7,563 bases of DNA from Ramlibacter sp. (GTDB taxonomy: Bacteria; Pseudomonadota; Gammaproteobacteria; Burkholderiales; Burkholderiaceae_C): contig JAQGMT010000327.1 in assembly GCA_028292185.1 (NCBI GenBank), positions 1 to 7,563 on the forward strand, read 5' to 3'. The notes beneath the pieces were generated by a model, which did no database searches, had not been told where the DNA came from, and saw nothing but the letters and a program-made list of their open reading frames with translations. Below are positions 1-6,007 of this stretch, piece by piece. Numbering within the stretch: position 1 is the first letter of the stretch; every line of letters starts with the position of its first letter. The translations under genes were made by a program, and so were the position numbers.

Positions 1-66
1 GTCGAGGGCGCGCAAGCCGCCGAAAGACTTGCTCGCGCGAAAGATATCAAGGGTGAGGGCGGCCAC
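1..66 (-). CDS. ABC transporter ATP-binding protein, N-terminal fragment (cut by window edge)
   Basis: Only the first 22 codons are inside the window. Reading from a GTG at 66 gives a peptide that begins VAALTLDIFRASKSFGG and continues LRALD. The pattern K-x-F-G-x-x-x-A-L is the usual start of an ABC ATPase, just before the Walker A region. It follows two permeases and a binding protein on the same strand, so it is very probably the cytoplasmic ATPase energising that importer. BMP/nucleoside systems usually have a double-domain ATPase of about 500 residues, but length and Walker motifs lie outside the window. Start choice is uncertain: an AGGA at 77-80 lies 10 nt before the GTG, and an in-frame TTG at 72 lies 4 nt after it. 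The gap to the preceding permease stop is about 30 nt, consistent with one operon. Confidence 0.78.
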   Translation of the reverse strand, partial: MAALTLDIFRASKSFGGLRALD

Positions 67-98
67 CTTCAACCAGTCCTGTCAGATAAGTGCGTTGC

Positions 99-1034
99 CT
101 AGCGGGTCAGGCTCAATTCGCCCGGCGCGCCGCCCAGCGTCTGGTCGGGGCGGCAGCTGATGACCATGATCAACAAAGTAAGAACATAGGGAGCCGCATT
201 GAAAAGGTAATAGCCCGATGTGATGCCAAGCGACTGCAGCGCCGGGCCGAGCGCGCCGGCGGCGCCAAAGATCAGCGCGGCCATCAGGCAATGCAGCGGC
301 CGCCAGCGCGCAAAAATGACCAGCGCCACCGCCATGAGGCCCTGGCCGCTGGACAGGCCTTCATTCCAGCTGCCGGGGTAGTAGAGCGACAGATACGCGC
401 CGCCGACCGCGGCCGAAAACCCGCCGGCGGCAGTGGCCGCGATCCGGATCGGCGTCAGGCGGTAGCCCAGCGCGCGCGCGGTTTCCGCGTGGTCGCCGAC
501 CAGCCGCAAGACCAGGCCCCAGCGCGTGCTGGCCAGCCCCCAGTGCAGCACGCCCGCCAGGACGATGCCGACGACGAACAGCCCGTTGATCTGCAGCGCA
601 TGGCGCACCTGCGAACTGGCGCTCCAGTCGCCCAGCGATAAGGCCGGCAACATCGGCGCCTGCGCCTGGATGATGGGCTTGCCCAGGTAGAACGCGAGCC
701 CGATGCCGAACAGCATCAACGCGATGCCGAACGCGATGTCGTTGACCCGCCGCATCGAGCACACCATTCCGTGCAGCGCCCCGAGCGCGAGCCCGGACAG
801 GCCGGCCAGCAAGACGCCAACCCAGGGCGAGCCGGAGACGAGCGAACCGGCATAGCCGGTCATCGCGCCGCAGACCAGAATACCTTCCAGGCCCAGGTTG
901 ATGCGCCCGGCCTTTTCGGTCAGGCATTCGCCCAGGCTGACAAACAGGAAGGGCGTGCCGACCCGGATGGCGCCGGCGAACAAGGCCAGCGCCAGTGCCG
1001 CGTAATCGAACGAAGCCGCCGCGCTCTCAACCAC
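99..1034 (-). CDS. BMP/nucleoside-type ABC transporter permease (NupQ/YufQ-like, BPD_transp_2)
   Basis: This 311-residue inner-membrane permease is one half of the membrane channel of the importer; the partner is the overlapping gene upstream. The hydrophobic pattern suggests about 8-10 membrane segments. Residues 34-58, with GECLTEKAGRINLGLEG, match the hallmark near the start of COG1079-type permeases (G-E-x2-E-x-A-G-x2-N-x-G-L-E-G). Residues 180-197 (GDHAETARALGYRLTPIR) fit the cytoplasmic coupling loop that contacts the ATPase, and 230-262 (GQGLMAVALVIFARWRP onward) is the conserved C-terminal segment. Length is normal for the family. The start is GTG at 1034, preceded 6 nt away by a strong GGAGG (1041-1045) lying inside the end of the other permease gene. 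The two reading frames overlap by 8 nt, so translation is probably coupled. Substrate cannot be read from a permease; nucleoside-like compounds are the family norm. Confidence 0.92.
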   Translation of the reverse strand: MVESAAASFDYAALALALFAGAIRVGTPFLFVSLGECLTEKAGRINLGLEGILVCGAMTGYAGSLVSGSPWVGVLLAGLSGLALGALHGMVCSMRRVNDIAFGIALMLFGIGLAFYLGKPIIQAQAPMLPALSLGDWSASSQVRHALQINGLFVVGIVLAGVLHWGLASTRWGLVLRLVGDHAETARALGYRLTPIRIAATAAGGFSAAVGGAYLSLYYPGSWNEGLSSGQGLMAVALVIFARWRPLHCLMAALIFGAAGALGPALQSLGITSGYYLFNAAPYVLTLLIMVISCRPDQTLGGAPGELSLTR

Positions 1035-2130
1035 GCACGGCCTCCGTCAGCATGGGTTCCACGGGGGGAGATTGCAAACGCAGGCGCCAGGACGCGAGCC
1101 GGCCGCTGAGCGCTTCCCAGGCCAAGAGGTTGATGAAAAGCAGGCCCTGCAGCACATGCGTGGTTGCGTCCGGCAGGTCGAGCCGGCGCTGCAGCAGACT
1201 GCCGCTCGATTCGATGCCGCCGATCATCATTGCGCAGGCGATGATCGCCAGCGGATTCTGGCGCGCCGCGAACGCGACCAGGATGCCGCTATAGCCATAG
1301 CCCGCCAGCAGTGCGCTGTTGGCGCTGCCGTGCACCGCCGCAATCTCCAGCATGCCGGCCAGGCCGGCCGCCGCGCCCCCCAGCATGCATGCGCTCAACG
1401 CGATGCGCCGCACCGGCAGGCCGACCAGGCGGGCCGTGCGGATATTTCCGCCGACCACCGCCATGGCGAAGCCGAAGACACCATGGCGCACCAGCAGGTG
1501 CGCGGCGATACAGGCGACGACACCCCACAACAATCCCCAATGCACATCCAGCCCGGGCAGCGAACCGATCATGTAGTCGGCCGGCAAGGGGAAGGTGGAT
1601 GGTTTGTTGAGGCTGGCGGGATCGCGCAGCGGGCCTTCCACCAGGTGCCGGAACAGTGCAAGCGCAATATAGGCCAGCAACAGACTGCCGATGGTTTCGT
1701 TCACGCCGCGAAACAGGCGCAGCGCACCGGCCAGCGCGATCCAAAGGCCGCCGGCGAGCGCCCCTGCGATCGCCATCAGGACGAGCGCCGGCAATGCCGG
1801 AAAGGCGTGCGGCAGAACCATGGGTGTGAGGGCCGCCGCCAATCCGCCGAGCGCCAGCGCTCCTTCGCCGCCAATGATCACCAGGCCGGCGCGCGCTGGC
1901 AAGGCCACACACAGCGCAGTGAGCATCAGCGGCGCGGCGCGCTGCAAGGTGTTTTGCCAGGCAAAGCCGGATCCGAACGCGCCGACGAAGATCAGCTTGC
2001 ACGCTTCCAGTGCCGGTTCGCCCTGTATCGCAAGAAACAAGGTGAACATGAGCAGCGCGCCGCCGAGCGCGCAGGCCGTTGGCGTCGCCGGCAGCAGCCG
2101 CAGCAACACCCGGCGAACCAGGACGTGCAT
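1027..2130 (-). CDS. BMP/nucleoside-type ABC transporter permease (NupP/YufP-like, BPD_transp_2)
   Basis: This 367-residue inner-membrane permease is the larger of the two channel subunits. Residues 1-13 are basic and begin the first membrane segment (about 15-36). Residues 78-96 contain PARAGLVIIGGEGALALGG, the family's early A-G-x-x-x-I-G-x-E-G motif. Residues 141-160 carry VNETIGSLLLAYIAL, equivalent to the V-x-E-T-I-x-T-L-M-x-N-Y-I-A motif of COG4603 proteins. Residues 227-243 (GGNIRTARLVGLPVRRI) form the coupling loop, and 277-306 include GYGYSGILVAFAAR. The Asn of the usual 'MLNYIA' is Ala here, a small departure. The ATG at 2130 lies 10 nt after the binding-protein stop; the Shine-Dalgarno is weak, so translational coupling is likely. 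The C-terminal ~25 residues run past the last membrane segment and overlap the next gene by 8 nt. Confidence 0.92.
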   Translation of the reverse strand: MHVLVRRVLLRLLPATPTACALGGALLMFTLFLAIQGEPALEACKLIFVGAFGSGFAWQNTLQRAAPLMLTALCVALPARAGLVIIGGEGALALGGLAAALTPMVLPHAFPALPALVLMAIAGALAGGLWIALAGALRLFRGVNETIGSLLLAYIALALFRHLVEGPLRDPASLNKPSTFPLPADYMIGSLPGLDVHWGLLWGVVACIAAHLLVRHGVFGFAMAVVGGNIRTARLVGLPVRRIALSACMLGGAAAGLAGMLEIAAVHGSANSALLAGYGYSGILVAFAARQNPLAIIACAMMIGGIESSGSLLQRRLDLPDATTHVLQGLLFINLLAWEALSGRLASWRLRLQSPPVEPMLTEAVRG

Positions 2131-2140
2131 CGAGATCGCG

Positions 2141-3241
2141 TCAAGCCTGCCCGACGACGCCTGCGACCAGGTAATTCATCGAATCCAGGGCCGCCTGATC
2201 CGACACCACGCCGGCCGGTATCGCGACGCCGCCCTTGTTGTCTTTCAATGGGCCTTTGAAGATCGGAAAGTCGCCGGCCAGCATTCGGGCTCGAATCGCG
2301 TCGGCCTTGGTCTTGGCCGCAGCGCTCACGGCCGGACCATAGGCCGAGTTCTTGACGAAACCTTCCTTCAGGCCGCCGCGCACATAACCCACCATGGGCT
2401 TGCCTGCCTGCACCGCCTTCACATAGGCGCCGTAGGGCGTGGCCCAGTTCCATTCGGTGCCGGTCAGAAAGCCCTTCGGTGCGAGCTTGGTCAGGCTGAC
2501 GTAGTTGCCGACGCTCATCACGCCGCGCCGCTCCGCCGTTTCCACCGTGGTTCGGGGCGACTGGCAGTCGCAGGTCAGAATGTCGCAGCCCTGGTCGATC
2601 AGGCTGTTGGCCGCTTCGGCTTCCTTGATCGGCAGCGACCAGTCGCCGGTGAAGATGACGTGCGTGGTGATCGACGGATCGACCGACTGCGCGCCGAGAG
2701 TGAAGGCATTGATGTCGATCAGCACCTGCGGTACCGGCTTGGCCGCGACCCAGCCGATCTTCTTGGATTTGCTCATGAAACCGGCGACGATGCCATCGAT
2801 ATACGCGGCCTGCTCGAACAGGCCCCAGAAGCTGCCGACATTGGCCGGGAACGTGCCCTTGCCCCGCACGCCGCAATGCGCGAACTGCACCTTCGGATAT
2901 TTTTCCGCGACCTTCAGCACGTGCGGGTCGAGATAGCCGTAGGAGGTCGGGAAAATCAACGAGGCACCGTCCTGCACGATCATCGCTTCCATGGTTTTCT
3001 GGACCGCGGCCGTCTCCGGAACGTTTTCTTCTTCGATCACCTTGACGCCGGGCATCTTCTTGAGGGCCGCCGCCGCCTGCGAATGCGCCTGGATATATCC
3101 GTAGTCGTCGCGCGCGCCCGGATAGATGAAGCCAACCGTGATCTTCTCTCCGGCCGCCTGCGCGAGCTGGAACGGCAGCGTGCTGCCGAGCGCGATCGCG
3201 CCGGTGGCCTGGAGGAAATGACGGCGATTGTTGTGGTTCAC
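2141..3241 (-). CDS. BMP-family ABC transporter substrate-binding protein, Tat-like signal
   Basis: This is a 366-residue periplasmic binding protein that would deliver ligand to the two permeases downstream. Residues 1-30 form an export signal with a twin-arginine start (NNRRHFLQATG, R6-R7), a hydrophobic core and an AQA cleavage site near residue 29; there is no lipobox Cys, so a soluble periplasmic protein is expected. The BMP (PnrA/Med-like) fold is seen from residue 33: ITVGFIYPG, the VIEEENVPE strand (68-76), GASLIFPTSYGYLDP (92-106), the hinge region GIVAGFMSKSKKIGWVAA (150-167) and INAFTLGAQSV (177-187), and a late WNWATPYGAYVKAV (264-277). Family members bind purine nucleosides or related compounds. 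Three Cys (219, 224, 226) sit where relatives have a His/Thr-Asp-Ser-Pro ligand-pocket strand. The start is GTG at 3241 with an AAAGGGG five nt upstream. The ligand is unknown; the amidase neighbour suggests an amide- or nucleobase-like compound. Confidence 0.93.
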   Translation of the reverse strand: MNHNNRRHFLQATGAIALGSTLPFQLAQAAGEKITVGFIYPGARDDYGYIQAHSQAAAALKKMPGVKVIEEENVPETAAVQKTMEAMIVQDGASLIFPTSYGYLDPHVLKVAEKYPKVQFAHCGVRGKGTFPANVGSFWGLFEQAAYIDGIVAGFMSKSKKIGWVAAKPVPQVLIDINAFTLGAQSVDPSITTHVIFTGDWSLPIKEAEAANSLIDQGCDILTCDCQSPRTTVETAERRGVMSVGNYVSLTKLAPKGFLTGTEWNWATPYGAYVKAVQAGKPMVGYVRGGLKEGFVKNSAYGPAVSAAAKTKADAIRARMLAGDFPIFKGPLKDNKGGVAIPAGVVSDQAALDSMNYLVAGVVGQA

Positions 3242-3298
3242 GTTGGCCCCTTTAACAAAATAAGTAAAACGAGAGATTGAAAAAAACGGTCCCGGGGT
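3242..3298 (-). other. AT-rich gap between amidase and transporter genes, with a T7 run
   Basis: This 57-nt spacer is the AT-richest stretch of the minus-strand operon. Read on the minus strand it has a GC block (CCCCGGGACCG) just after the amidase stop, then seven T (3280-3286), then an AT-rich stretch up to the ribosome site. The GC block does not fold into a convincing stem, so a full intrinsic terminator is not supported. A leaky terminator, an RNA processing site or an internal start of transcription are possible; no good -35/-10 pair was found. Confidence 0.35.
3247..3253 (-). promoter_or_regulatory. Ribosome binding site of the BMP binding protein
   Basis: On the minus strand this reads AAAGGGG, five nt before the GTG at 3241. 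It supports the GTG and hence a full signal peptide; no other in-frame start lies close by. Confidence 0.6.
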
Positions 3299-4744
3299 TC
3301 AGCTGCCTCGGCCGGGGAAAATGCTCTTCTTGATTACCGCGTGCACGCCCCAATTGCCGTCCACGACTTGCGTGATGCCGAAATCCGCGGCCACCGACAT
3401 CAGCGAGATGGCTTCGTCTTCGCTCAAGCCTTGTGTCGTCATCAGGAAGTGCCGCATCTTGTGATACGCGTCGCGCATCGCGAGGTCCACCGACGACTTC
3501 TGGAAGATCGCGCTCTGCGCATCCGCACCCAGCTCGGCCAGGTAATTGGCGTGGCTGAAACCGTGCACCAGCCACTCATCCCGCGTCTCAAGCAGCGGGT
3601 AGTGAAGACCGGCCAGCGGGGTTCCGGGCAGCGAGGCCTTCTTGTGCAGGACAAGCTGGAAAACGCCGGTGAGCGAACATTCGATCGCCGTGCCGCACAG
3701 CTCGGCGTCGCCTTGCGAAGCATGCGGATCGCCGACCGAAAACAAGGCGCCCGGCACCGACACCGGGTAGTACATCGAGGCGCCTTTGCCGATGCGCCAG
3801 TTGTCGATGTTGCCGCCGGTATAACTCGGTGGAACGGAGGTGACCAGATCCGCTTCCGCCGGCGCGACGCCCATGACGCCGAAGTGCGGGCGGATCGGCA
3901 CCCGGAAGCCTTTCAGCACGTTGTAGTTTTTCTCGATCGTTGCATGATCGACGGGGACGCCGGGGTAATCCATGATCGAATGGGTGACACCGAACGGGTC
4001 GGTCTGCGGTGTCCAGCGAAAGTTGTAGACCGCCTGCGCCCAGTTGCGTTCCCGGGTGGCGTCCAGCTCGAAAATGGTGATTACCTCCCGCTTTTGGGGC
4101 GTTTCGAGCGTGTCCCCGTAATGGAAGCCCCACCATCCCGCCGCATTGCTGCCGAAGGTTTTCCCCTTGTATTGCGGGTTGCCGCTGGGACGCGGCAGCA
4201 CGTCCAGAATACGCACTTCGAGGACGTCGCCCGGCTGCGCGCCCTTGATCGCCACCGGCCCGGTGCAGATATGCGCGCCCAGTCCGCCGCCGGCGCCCAC
4301 CTTGCTGTCCATCGGACCGGCGCCGCGGCGATCGACGTTCTTCTTCGTGGCATCCCAGTAGAAGACACTCTCGGCGCCCGGGTCCCCGCGAACCATCCGT
4401 TCGGCATCGTCATTGGCCTGGTGCGTCAGCGTCTCGATGGTGACGAGGTCACCCGATTCCACTTCGATCAGGGGCGCCATCGAACGGCTGAAAAACCCCC
4501 AATGCACTGTCTTGTCGTTCGCCGCAATGTAGTAGTGGGCGGACTTCTCAGGGAGGGTTGGCGCCGCACCGGAGATGGCCGAAGCACCTGGATTCGGCGC
4601 GCCCGGCGCGCTCCCCTGCGATGCGTCCGTGCCGCCGAGGTCAGACAGCACGCGGCGTTGCGCCTGGTCGAATTGGTCCTTTATTTCAGGGCTTGTGTTG
4701 TGCGAATGATGGGGGCAGTCTGTCGTGCAATGATGATCCGTCAT
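3299..4744 (-). CDS. Acetamidase/formamidase-family amidohydrolase with His/Cys-rich N-terminal extension
   Basis: This 481-residue cytoplasmic enzyme belongs to the FmdA/AmdA family, which hydrolyses formamide or short amides to the acid plus ammonia. The core starts near residue 70 (HYYIAANDKTVHWGFFS) and includes IEVESGDLVTIETLTHQAND (93-112), GPVAIKGAQPGDVLEVRILD (162-181), RPHFGVMGVAP (285-295), GGNIDNW (310-316) and VGDPHASQGDAELCGTAIE (337-355). The last is the family signature, with Ala347 where Gly is usual in QGDGE. Classical FmdA is about 407 residues; the extra ~70 lie at the N-terminus. Residues 1-16 are rich in His and Cys (H4, H5, C6, C10, H12, H13, H15), followed by an Ala/Pro/Gly-rich linker (about 39-65). 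The ATG at 4744 has only a weak ribosome site (GCGGA), but sits about 46 nt after the predicted start of a sigma-54 promoter. A GTG at Val32 is an alternative start. It heads the operon with the BMP transporter. The exact amide substrate cannot be told. Confidence 0.93.
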   Translation of the reverse strand: MTDHHCTTDCPHHSHNTSPEIKDQFDQAQRRVLSDLGGTDASQGSAPGAPNPGASAISGAAPTLPEKSAHYYIAANDKTVHWGFFSRSMAPLIEVESGDLVTIETLTHQANDDAERMVRGDPGAESVFYWDATKKNVDRRGAGPMDSKVGAGGGLGAHICTGPVAIKGAQPGDVLEVRILDVLPRPSGNPQYKGKTFGSNAAGWWGFHYGDTLETPQKREVITIFELDATRERNWAQAVYNFRWTPQTDPFGVTHSIMDYPGVPVDHATIEKNYNVLKGFRVPIRPHFGVMGVAPAEADLVTSVPPSYTGGNIDNWRIGKGASMYYPVSVPGALFSVGDPHASQGDAELCGTAIECSLTGVFQLVLHKKASLPGTPLAGLHYPLLETRDEWLVHGFSHANYLAELGADAQSAIFQKSSVDLAMRDAYHKMRHFLMTTQGLSEDEAISLMSVAADFGITQVVDGNWGVHAVIKKSIFPGRGS

Positions 4745-4878
4745 GGTTTCCGCTGTTGTACTTATGTTCGAATTGCGTCGCGCACAAAACGAATGCAGCG
4801 AAGCAAGGCGCGTGCCAAGCCATTCACGTCATAACGATCGAAATTGGTGCGGGCCCTTCCGAACCCATCTGGCGGCGC
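4745..4878. other. Intergenic control region between orphan binding protein and amidase
   Basis: This 134-nt gap carries the sigma-54 element and the proximal TGGTGC half site. There is no intrinsic terminator for the gene ending at 4879, since no GC stem followed by a T run is present on the minus strand. Read-through into the amidase operon is therefore possible in addition to its own promoter. Confidence 0.55.
4802..4817 (-). promoter_or_regulatory. Sigma-54 (RpoN) -24/-12 promoter of the amidase-transporter operon
   Basis: The minus strand reads TGGCACG-CGCC-TTGCT, with CT immediately before it. This matches the sigma-54 consensus TGGCACG-N4-TTGCW at every defined position, with GG and GC separated by exactly 10 nt. 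Taking the C of GC (4803) as -12 puts transcription start near 4791, giving a leader of about 46 nt before the amidase ATG. The element is in the 134-nt intergenic space and in the right direction. Sigma-54 promoters are silent without an activator, so an enhancer-binding protein (NtrC in the nitrogen context) would be required; none is encoded in this window. Confidence 0.85.
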
Positions 4879-4889
4879 CTACTTGGTGC
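4836..4889. promoter_or_regulatory. Candidate NtrC-type activator sites upstream of the sigma-54 promoter
   Basis: Two exact copies of TTGGTGCG lie at 4844-4851 and 4883-4890, 39 nt apart. Each contains TGGTGC, one half of the NtrC palindrome GCACCA-N3-TGGTGC. The distal copy forms GCGCCT-ACT-TGGTGC (4875-4889), matching 10 of the 12 palindrome positions; the proximal copy (4836-4850) matches 9 of 12. Their centres fall at about -91 and -52 from the predicted start, and the distal one overlaps the stop codon of the upstream gene. The distal site is a fair candidate and the proximal one weak; two chance hexamers cannot be excluded. Confidence 0.4.
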
Positions 4890-5919
4890 GCTGCAGGAAG
4901 ATGCCCTCGAAGCGCTTGAGCCAGACGGCCTGCTTGTCGATCGCCTGGGCGCCGTCGATGCCTTTGATCGGCATGTCCCCGAACGGTGAGGGCGCCTTGC
5001 GGCTGGACGGCGTGAAGTTCTTCTGCGCCAGCAGCGGCTGGCCCTCGCTGAGGAAGAAGTCGTAGAGCAGCGCCGCGGCATGCGGGTGCGCCGCCTTCGC
5101 GTGCACCGCGACGGCATGCATCGAGGCGATGGCCGGCTGCAGCACGATCCAGTCGATGTTTCCGCCCTTGGCCTTCAATTGCGGCGGCTTGTAGCTGTAG
5201 ACGGTGAGGGCGAACGGAACCTCGCCGGCGGCGACCAGATTGGCCAGCAGCGTGTGGCCCTTGCGCACCGAGATGCCGTTGGTGGCCGCGATGTCGCGGA
5301 ACAGCTTCTCGCCCTTGGCTTCGCCTATCGTTTCCAGCAAGGTGCCGAACCAGGACTCGTCCGTCGCTTCGATTCCCAGCCGTCCCTTCCAGCGGGGATC
5401 CAGCAGGTCCTCGAAGGTCTTCGGCAGTTCCTCGCGCTTCACCTTCTCGGTGTTGTAGGCCTGCACGAACACGTCGAGCGTGGTGGTGACGTACTGCTGG
5501 TGCGCCGGCAATGTGCCGGGCCGCAGGTCGGCGAAGTAGGGCGACTGCATGCGGCGCAACATGTTCTCGCGGCGCACGGCCTCCTGGTCGGGCGCATTGT
5601 TCTCGATCAGGTCCACCTCGCGCCGGCCGGCGCGCGTCTCGTTGATCACACGTTGCGCGACGTTTTCCGAACTGGAGCGCCAGTCGCGCACCGGGATGCC
5701 GTACTTGCGGGTGAATGCGTCGAACACCGGCTTCAAGTCTTCGGTTTGCGTGGAGTGATAGACCAGGACCTCGCCTTCCTTCTTCGCTCCCTCGACGAGG
5801 GCGCGCGTGCGCGCGTCCCCCTGCAACCGGTCGATCGCCGCGAGCGGATCGACCTGCGCGCTGGCCGCGGTCGCGAGCAGCAGGCCCGCCAAGATTCCTG
5901 CAATGGTGCTGTAGCGCAT
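4879..5919 (-). CDS. Periplasmic type-2 solute-binding protein (Fe3+/AfuA-like, COG1840 group), orphan
   Basis: This 346-residue protein would bind a solute in the periplasm for an ABC importer. Residues 1-21 are a Sec signal peptide ending ASA|Q. The mature part opens with ALVEGAKKEGEVLVYHSTQTEDLKPVFDAF (40-69), the standard first lobe of this group. It continues with VDLIENNAPDQEAV (102-115), a hinge strand at VFVQAYNT (150-157), TFEDLLDPRWKGRLGIE (168-184) and DESWFGTLLETIGE (187-200). The C-terminal lobe has FFLSEGQPLLAQKN (288-301). The Tyr-Tyr pair that binds iron in FbpA is not seen, so the ligand may not be ferric iron; other members bind phosphonates, thiamine or sugar phosphates. 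An AGGAGA (5927-5932) seven nt before the ATG fixes the start. No permease or ATPase adjoins it here. It ends at 4879, and no intrinsic terminator separates it from the amidase promoter. Confidence 0.9.
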   Translation of the reverse strand: MRYSTIAGILAGLLLATAASAQVDPLAAIDRLQGDARTRALVEGAKKEGEVLVYHSTQTEDLKPVFDAFTRKYGIPVRDWRSSSENVAQRVINETRAGRREVDLIENNAPDQEAVRRENMLRRMQSPYFADLRPGTLPAHQQYVTTTLDVFVQAYNTEKVKREELPKTFEDLLDPRWKGRLGIEATDESWFGTLLETIGEAKGEKLFRDIAATNGISVRKGHTLLANLVAAGEVPFALTVYSYKPPQLKAKGGNIDWIVLQPAIASMHAVAVHAKAAHPHAAALLYDFFLSEGQPLLAQKNFTPSSRKAPSPFGDMPIKGIDGAQAIDKQAVWLKRFEGIFLQRTK

Positions 5920-6007
5920 CGGAACGTCTCCTGTAGAGGGCGATGCTAGCGGGAGCGGGCGCGCGGCAAAATCCTCGCAATCCCGAAGGAATCGCGCGCG
6001 CTCGCGC
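5920..6007. other. Intergenic gap upstream of the orphan binding protein
   Basis: This 88-nt gap separates two minus-strand genes. It contains the binding protein's ribosome site and a small imperfect hairpin with a TTCG loop (TCC-TTCG-GGA), but no T run after it, so no terminator is called. A TTGCGAG-GATT-TTGC stretch superficially resembles sigma-54 but lacks the essential GG. Confidence 0.4.
5927..5932 (-). promoter_or_regulatory. Ribosome binding site deciding the start of the orphan binding protein
   Basis: The minus strand reads AGGAGA, seven nt before the ATG at 5919. The open frame continues upstream for another 105 codons to an ATG at 6234, but that stretch is Arg-rich, lies in another frame inside the next gene and lacks signal-peptide character. 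This site and the signal peptide right after it fix the start at 5919. Confidence 0.8.

Noticed and set aside
1072..2259. 395-codon plus-strand open frame opposite the first permease
   Set aside because: The translation is Gln/Arg/Asp-rich low-information sequence, typical of the reverse complement of a hydrophobic membrane protein gene.
1691..3280. 529-codon plus-strand open frame opposite the binding protein and first permease
   Set aside because: It is antisense to two clearly recognised genes, its translation is rich in Arg, Ala and His without any family pattern, and long antisense frames are expected in GC-rich DNA.
3280..3298. Intrinsic terminator after the amidase
   Set aside because: There is a GC block followed by seven T on the minus strand, but the block pairs in at most about three base pairs, so no stable stem forms.
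3341..4834. 497-codon plus-strand open frame opposite the amidase
   Set aside because: It is the antisense shadow of a well-supported amidase gene and shows no domain, signal or ribosome site.
5955..5990. Second sigma-54 promoter upstream of the orphan binding protein
   Set aside because: TTGCGAG-GATT-TTGC has the -12 half but lacks the essential GG of the -24 half.
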